A stretch of DNA of 22,594 nucleotides, from positions 1 to 22,594 of the forward strand of contig QXVZ01032128.1 of assembly GCA_008931825.1 (NCBI GenBank). The letters are read 5' to 3'. Shown here in pieces: positions 17,777 to 22,594 of the stretch. Origin of the DNA: Phallusia fumigata (taxonomy: Eukaryota > Chordata > Ascidiacea > Phlebobranchia > Ascidiidae). The notes below the pieces were generated by a model. That model was not told where the DNA came from and made no database searches. It saw only the letters and a program-made list of their open reading frames with translations. A program made the position numbers and the translations under genes. The first letter of the stretch is position 1. The number at the start of each line of letters is the position of its first letter.

Positions 17777-18399
17777 TACATGTTCTGAATGCGTGGAATG
17801 CAATGTTAACAATTTTAAGTTACTTTCAAAGCTAATAACAACACAACGTAGAAATATATAAATATGCCTGTTAGCGGAAACGTAGAAGTCACAGGAGTGT
17901 GTTACCCAGTTAAAAGAGAAATGAAAATGTTGCCTTTTACACAACTTCAAAAGAATACGACCACATCCGGATGCTGCTAAAGACACGAAATTGTCAACAC
18001 CCTAGCCAAGCGACTCTACAGCGTTGTTAACTTTCAGGAGCGGCAGTGGCTAACGGCGCCGTGTATTTCAAGGATAACGTCATTGGGTATTTACAAGCCC
18101 GTGACGACACTTGCTTCATAAATAAGTGAGACCGGATACAAAGTTCCCCGCTTAGGATCAACATTAAAAGTGCAGCATGTTCGACTGGTGACCATGGGCA
18201 GGTTGATGCATGATATTGTCAATGAAAAACAGAGAATAGAGATAAAATGGATCCAAGCGGATTAGAAGAAATATCGAACACAATTCTGTGTAAACAAAGT
18301 CGAAACGCTGGTGCAATGGTGGAAAAAAAACCAAACCTCCCAGAAAGGTATAAGCAATAAAGCAACGCACTGTTCCCATTCAGGGATTAGGGATATATC
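17777..18399. other. Gene-free stretch, partly SINE-like
   Basis: A GCGGCAGTGGCTAACGGCG string at about 18040-18058 resembles the A-box region of the SINE head at 21.7 kb (GCGGCAGCGCTAAC), without a B box after it. The interval 18260-18399 is probably the body of the minus-strand SINE whose head is at 18400-18460. No coding segment is supported. Confidence 0.3.
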
Positions 18400-18460
18400 C
18401 ACTACTGGATCGAACCCTTTCACTAACAAATCAGAGCGATATGAATGATAACCACGCCGT
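18400..18460 (-). repeat. tRNA-derived SINE head, minus strand
   Basis: On the minus strand GCGTGGTTATCATTCATATCGC (18457-18436) resembles the D-arm of a Val-type tRNA (GTGGTTATCA). A consensus B box GGTTCGATCC lies at 18416-18407, close to tRNA spacing. The minus-strand frame 18591-18262 translates this as KGFDPV and is therefore not counted as a gene. Confidence 0.5.
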
Positions 18461-18549
18461 TTCTTTAGTTCGCCAGGATTTAAGGCGGGTTTAGATAAAT
18501 TGCCGGACCAGCGAATCTGATTGTTATCAAACCACATCGATATATTTTC

Positions 18550-19471
18550 ATGCCGAAAGCGACGACTCCACGTGATGTTACGATGGGACACAAACAGTTA
18601 ACCTGTAATGTTGACGTCAACAGCAGCGTGAATGGGAGTCCGGCTAATTCCGACTTATTCCTGTTGGAACGTAAACACGCGAAAAGAAAAGCAAAACAAA
18701 CAGGCGATGCACGGCGCGCATATCGTAATTGTGAACGCAAACACATATCTGCAGCCTCATTGTGTGAGTCGAAGCCAGCCATCACCGCGGGCTATCCGTG
18801 GATCAAGTTGTGCAGCAAAAACTTGAGGCCTTGCTCCACTAGTAGCGTGCAAACGGTGAGGAATGTGACAGGAGAGGTTGGCCTCGATACACAAGGCGCG
18901 TCACTAGGCTTGCTTGCTCGTTTGAGGCGTGTAATAGCGCGCAATTACTGATGAAATCCGGCCAAAGCACAACAAACAAATCCGTCTTGAGCGAGATGAT
19001 ACGTTGATCCTTAAAAGCCGATCACATCAGCCATAAGAAGCATTGGCTAAACACACCGCAAAAGCCGGTAACGCCATAACAAGACTTGCTGTCCACGCGT
19101 CCGTTATTTAACAGCAAGGTTTTTCTGCACTTGAAACACGACTTTGATGAAAGCTAGAAAACATGACACTTACACAACTTGGAGATTACAGGATTTTATA
19201 TTAGTTTAAAATGCTATGCCCGTTTACATAGGCTGTGCCTATCTACTTTTGCAAGAAGTTCACACCGAAGGCAGATGTGTGAAGCTACATTGATTTGAAG
19301 CGTATAGCGAATGTGAGAATTGAAAACGTGTAAAAACCCCCGCGTTTAACCACCGAACAGGTTTCTATTCGTCGATTTAATCAGGGTTTAATATAGTTTT
19401 GGGGTATTTCTAGGAGAAAAACCTGCCCCGGTTGGCCACAGGAAATGTGCTCCCAGACCAGTTTTAAACAG
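18550..19471. other. Stretch upstream of the two-exon plus-strand gene; 133-codon frame not accepted
   Basis: A plus-strand frame 18550-18951 is 133 codons long but has a random-looking mixture of residues, no domain and no splice logic. It carries a GTGAGG donor-like site internally (18855). If the gene at 19472 is real, an upstream exon ending in phase 1 should lie here; I could not identify one. A 12-base palindrome GTTGACGTCAAC with a CRE core sits at 18610-18621. Confidence 0.3.
18610..18621. promoter_or_regulatory. 12-bp palindrome with CRE core (GTTGACGTCAAC)
   Basis: A perfect palindrome centred on TGACGTCA, the CREB/ATF consensus. It lies about 0.85 kb upstream of the plus-strand exon at 19472. 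Function is inference only. Confidence 0.25.
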
Positions 19472-19704
19472 CAGATGTGACTTATGTATCGGTTCAGACG
19501 CAATCTACTACACAAGTACATATCGGTGATAGCGTCTTGTTTTTTAGGCAAAGTTGCAAGGACGATAACCAAGACAAAAATAACGTTTACCTGAAAACCA
19601 TCAAAGAACTGCTGGGCGAAAATGACACTGATTTAAGTAGTATTTTTAGTTTTTTTGACAACCCGTGTTCAAATAGTCACAATTATAACCAAACAGAATG
19701 CAAG
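19472..19704 (+). CDS. Internal exon of an unrecognised, possibly secreted protein
   Basis: The plus strand is open for 77 codons after an AAACAG acceptor (AG 19470-19471; an alternative AG at 19473-19474 keeps the same phase), ending GAA-TGC-AAG at a GTAAAA donor. There is no in-frame Met at the start, so it is internal or preceded by another exon. Numbering from GAT at 19474, it has Cys 28, 65 and 76, two N-glycosylation sequons (N50-D-T and N72-Q-T) and a helical middle (VYLKTIKELLG). It joins in phase 0 to 19776-19922. Sequons and spaced cysteines suggest an extracellular protein, perhaps a small secreted factor, but no signal peptide is visible and I recognise no family. Confidence 0.55.
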
Positions 19705-19775
19705 GTAAAAACTAATGCATTATTTTATTTTACCTGATAAAATATATTTCACCAGCAAGCAAAATTGCGCATCAG

Positions 19776-19922
19776 GTGTCTGAAGTGTTTCGACATTCAC
19801 AAGTAGCTTGGAGCAACCACAAGAGTAAACGACGCCGCAAGCAAAAGACTGGCAAAATAAAATTTCTTCCGGATCAGAGTTTCCTGGAAGTCATTTCGAC
19901 AAAGCTCCAGCCTTGTTATTAA
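19776..19922 (+). CDS. Terminal exon of the same unrecognised protein
   Basis: After a 71-base AT-rich GT-AG intron (19705-19775, ending GCGCATCAG) the phase-0 frame continues for 48 codons to TAA. It adds a basic cluster SKRRRKQK (residues about 94-101), a FLPDQSFLEV segment and a fourth Cys two residues before the end (LQPCY). The basic cluster could be a heparin-binding or nuclear signal or a processing site. The phase match, the regular spacing and the clean stop support the two-exon model. The FLP after a basic run faintly recalls the FGF C-terminus, but the spacing and upstream sequence do not fit a beta-trefoil. Confidence 0.55.
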   Translation: MSEVFRHSQVAWSNHKSKRRRKQKTGKIKFLPDQSFLEVISTKLQPCY

Positions 19923-21699
19923 ACATGGCGTTGATTTCGTATCATTACTTAAGCGGTGCAAAAACACTGCAGGAAAATGAACCCTTATTTTCGATCATCA
20001 GAGCGTTATAAGTAATCGACAATGATTTTAGAAGGGCGGAATGCGATTTTGGCGACGGGAGATTCGATTTGTGGTCAAATTTGTGCTATGCTTGAATTCA
20101 ATTTCTACCAATAAACCTCAGTCATTCAGCTGGGGGATGAATAGCGCGTAAAATTCCCTGGTAAAAGCACATTGGTTTGACGAACCCCAGTCAAATAAGC
20201 AAAGGTTCTTGAACATCAATTTCAAAGCCTTATAGATTGTGTAGAACAATACAAAAATCTATTAGAAAATCAGGTTTTTGGAAAAAAAGGTCACGTGCAA
20301 CAGTTGACCACACAAAGCGTGTTATGAAAACCCGTTTGCAACGCCGCGCGTGTAATACGCGCTGTGGTTTGATCATACGACACTAGTGTTTGCGTCACAG
20401 CCATGTATGTACCTTGCTTGTGAAACAGACGCCCTAACTGCACACAAGCGTCCAATCTCTCGCACCAGAACAACAAGGAGTCGTCGTGCGGACGCTGTGT
20501 GTCACCCCGCCGGTAATCAAAACAATAACTGCTGCGTAGGTGCCCGGGAGTTCACCTCGGGGTCAGAGCATGGTAACCGGATATAGCAGGGCCGTGACTC
20601 GGATACAGTACAGCGCTACCACCTCTGTATCCTTTGCTCGGTTCAACTGGTCTGCATGCATCCGCATAAGACTGTAGTTTGTTAGGGTGTGCTTATGCGT
20701 ACCGAAATGGGAAGTTTTGATTTTGCATTTCAGCTGGATGGGATAGGATGCATTTTGCACCATGCTAATTGCTAACCTTTAAGCAACACTGTGCGGTTCA
20801 AATTGGGGGTGGTTATTTTAGTTGTCAAATAAATGCCTAAATAGTTGCTTTTACAGACACTTGATTGCTATGTAATTGTATTCTCGGTATACTACCAAAT
20901 TTAAAAATTAAAAAAAATTTTGACCAGTTGAAAGAAGTGCGGTCAATTAACCACATTGGACCGGTCAAATTGACAGGTTTGCCAATCCAAGTTTAGGTTA
21001 ACGTATACCGGGTGTTTGATGATTATTTATAAACCTTGGTGGGAAAAAATCACACATACGTGTAGTTTTAGGCCATGTATGGAGCGACCGCTGTTACATC
21101 TATGCAACAACTTATACATATGTCCACACAACACAAATACTGAAAGACAATTTTGTCTGATGAGTCTGGATAAGCAGTAAAAGGTTACCCACCGCTGGTT
21201 AAGACCTTCAAAGTTGACTGCATTTAACCATGTGGAATGACAACAAGCGGTACAAACCAGCAAATGGACGGCGGTTTCACTTACCACCCGTGGGAGCAAT
21301 AGGCATTTAAAACGCTTTAGGAAAGTCCCACTATTTGCAGCAAAACACCAACCCCTTATTTACAAGTTAGGAGTGGTGTTTGCGGTTGCCGTTCGTGCAA
21401 TTACACAAGTTAAAATTGTTCGGCTAACAGGCTTACACGGAAAAGTCACGCAGGCTGTCAGCAACATTTTAATCTTTGCAGGAACGTCGCAATTAGGCCC
21501 TCTGTATGCAAGCCACAAGGTCACGATGTGTGTTTTGCACGTCACACGTTGCACAGTGCCGCGCCAACCAAAGTTCATGAAGGCAAGATACGTGCAAAGG
21601 CAACTGTCATTACAGTCAGCTTGAATGTAAAGACTGTTTGATCATTCCAAGCCTCTGTAAACCTGGCGTACAGCCACATTTGTATTAGCGCGTCGTTAC
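19923..21699. other. Downstream intergenic stretch, no gene supported
   Basis: Short frames occur on both strands (for example 20386-20586 plus, 21027-21299 minus, 21373-21624 plus) without convincing composition or splice pairs. A good acceptor-like TTTAATCTTTGCAG at 21468-21481 precedes a plus-strand frame that is interrupted by TGA. The minus-strand sequence near 20650-20600 (AGGTGGTAGCGCTG) resembles a tRNA A box. I see no defined repeat ends. Confidence 0.3.
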
Positions 21700-21776
21700 A
21701 GCTGGTCATCGTTGCGGCAGCGCTAACCCCGGTCCTGAATGCCTGTGGTCGAGGGTTTAAATCGCACCGAAAACTG
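21700..21776 (+). repeat. Degraded tRNA-derived SINE head
   Basis: The segment from GCGGCAGCGCTAAC (about 21714) through GTGGTCGAGGGTTTAAATCGCACCG aligns by eye with the head at 17708-17776: AGCG-CTAAC and GTGGTCG-GGGTT-AAATCGCACCG against AGCG-TCAAC and GCGGTCGTGGGTTCGAATCCCACCG. The B box has decayed (GGTTTAAATCGC). A translation here resembles a receptor tail (PVLNACGRGFKSH), which is the usual false peptide of such repeats. Confidence 0.45.
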
Positions 21777-21921
21777 TCACAACTGTGGGCGATGGCTGCC
21801 AAACGAACGCATTCAAATTTTGGAACTGAAACGCGGAAAACAGCAAGACAACAGTTTCAACGATGATTATGACATGATAGCTGCACGCATTTTTGCACAA
21901 AGCCAACATACGTATTACTAG
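21777..21921 (+). CDS. Possible C-terminal coding segment, unrecognised
   Basis: Directly after the SINE-like head the plus strand runs open for 47 codons to TAG with a protein-like composition: a CHNCG pair of cysteines (C-x-x-C) beginning immediately at the left edge, then charged residues (ERIQILELKRGKQQD) and a polar tail ending SQHTYY. The frame is also open through the repeat to its left, and the nearest acceptor candidates lie inside the repeat, so either an exon was seeded by the SINE or this is a chance frame. Confidence 0.25.
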
Positions 21922-21944
21922 TGGTCACGTTAAACCATCAAATG

Positions 21945-22175
21945 TCACAATTCCTGTGTGCGGTAAAACAGCGGCGGTTTTGCACAGGCGACAGCCCCAA
22001 TGGGCCCGATAAACGTCACCAAGGTTACTGGAACCGCAACTACTGTCCAGCGCTCATTGGATAAACCCACACCATGAAAGGTAGTAGGGTTCAACGTAGA
22101 TACAACAATGTTGTGTGTTGTTTGAGTTTCATCGGCTGTCTCAGAGGAGACATCAGTGACAGGAAAACGACCGAT
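21945..22175 (-). CDS. Weak candidate exon with one transmembrane-like segment
   Basis: On the minus strand the 82-codon frame contains a Thr/Ser-rich part (SSETADETQTTHN) followed by a hydrophobic stretch (WTVVAVPVTLVTFIGPIGAV, about 20 residues) and a short polar tail to TGA, as in the end of a type I membrane protein. An AG following TGTCTCCTCTG (near 22143) is an acceptor candidate. However, the plus strand also carries protein-like readings across 21970-22080, so the strand and reality are unsure. Confidence 0.22.
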   Translation of the reverse strand: MGRFPVTDVSSETADETQTTHNIVVSTLNPTTFHGVGLSNERWTVVAVPVTLVTFIGPIGAVACAKPPLFYRTQEL

Positions 22176-22594
22176 CACCATGTCTCGGGGCAAGGGCTAA
22201 ACTTAAACTGCTGCCAATTCCCATGTGGATGCCTGGCGAAAATCTACCAAGCAATTGGCCAATTACATCTACACAAGTCGTTTAGACGACTGACTAAAGC
22301 TCGAGCGCTTTTTCAACTGTACAGCTTGGAAGGGGTGCTTTAACAAAACAAAAACGTAAAGCATTGAAATGATTATCACACAAAAAGTATGTTTTTTGTA
22401 CTTAACAAGTATGAAAACCGAAATGACTTCACATTTCAAGCACAAACTGGTACAGGAGAATTCGGGTTTATTTAGACTACAATGAAATGTTGGAACTGTT
22501 GAGAACCCAGACAAAAGTCTTCAGCAACACAAACAGCTTTACAGGATTTTCAGTTTTATTGTCAAAGACCAAATATAATTTACAGGCAAGCATA
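22176..22594. other. Right edge of window, nothing assigned
   Basis: Short frames on both strands (plus to 22343, minus 22514-22269) lack splice context and recognisable features. The sequence is AT-rich and runs off the window. Confidence 0.35.

Noticed and set aside
17735-17986. 83-codon minus-strand frame ending VGFEPTT.
   Set aside because: The peptide is a well-known artefact of translating a SINE or tRNA T-arm; no other coding evidence.
18550-18951. 133-codon plus-strand frame.
   Set aside because: Length alone is not persuasive; residue mixture is random-looking, without domain or splice logic, and a second frame overlaps it.
19776-19922. FGF C-terminus, suggested by a basic run followed by FLP.
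   Set aside because: Spacing between the conserved Cys and FLP is too short and the upstream exon shows no beta-trefoil motifs.
21560-21860. A plus-strand reading resembling GPCR transmembrane 6-7 (RAKATVITVSLNV, stop, then ALTPVLNACGRGFKSHRKL).
   Set aside because: It is broken by TGA, and the CGRGFKSH part is the typical translation of a tRNA-like B-box arm; the DNA aligns with the SINE head at 17.75 kb.

Overview
The window looks like accessory, mostly non-coding DNA from an invertebrate animal. AT-rich intergenic sequence is scattered with tRNA-derived SINE heads and small hAT-type elements, and coding sequence is split by short GT-AG introns (71, about 93 and 232 bases in the models below). 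Compact introns, splice acceptors sitting directly against start codons and heavy allelic divergence would fit a tunicate (ascidian), but nothing here proves the species. No bacterial operon, phage, CRISPR array, complete rRNA gene or canonical tRNA gene is visible.

The best-supported gene is on the minus strand. A long first coding exon (6760-5943) and a second exon (5710-5618) are joined by consensus splice sites that keep the frame. They encode at least 303 residues of a low-complexity, probably disordered protein rich in Pro, Asn and Gly, with an N-terminal acidic-hydrophobic patch and two SUMO-type psi-K-x-E motifs. It looks like a transcriptional regulator, but I do not recognise the family. 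Its 3' end is unresolved because several downstream segments fit the phase.

The second-best is on the plus strand: two exons (19472-19704 and 19776-19922) separated by a 71-base intron. They encode the C-terminal 125 residues of an unrecognised protein with four cysteines, two N-glycosylation sequons and a basic cluster. Weaker candidate exons lie on the minus strand at 2360-2551, 12182-12611 and 15972-16107, and on the plus strand near 10.7 kb and 21.8 kb. A TATA box at 10042 is followed by a leader-like segment with two strong hairpins and a splice-donor consensus.

Repeats by region: a complete 187-bp hAT MITE with a perfect 8-bp target duplication (322-508); a hAT-like element lying inside a minus-strand tRNA-SINE head (11.66-11.90 kb); other hAT-like ends near 4.28, 14.34 and 15.70 kb; and SINE heads near 13.35, 17.75, 18.42 and 21.74 kb.

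The most systematic oddity is technical. All five single-base 'n' positions (4577, 13773, 15132, 15723, 17365) are flanked by a direct duplication. Four are exact copies of 96-116 bp and one is a diverged, apparently allelic copy of about 390 bp. These look like unmerged contig overlaps, not biological repeats, so anything spanning them, including lengths and reading frames, is unreliable. I did not find evidence for a previously undescribed system. The novelty on offer is a few unrecognised coding regions and one nested transposon.
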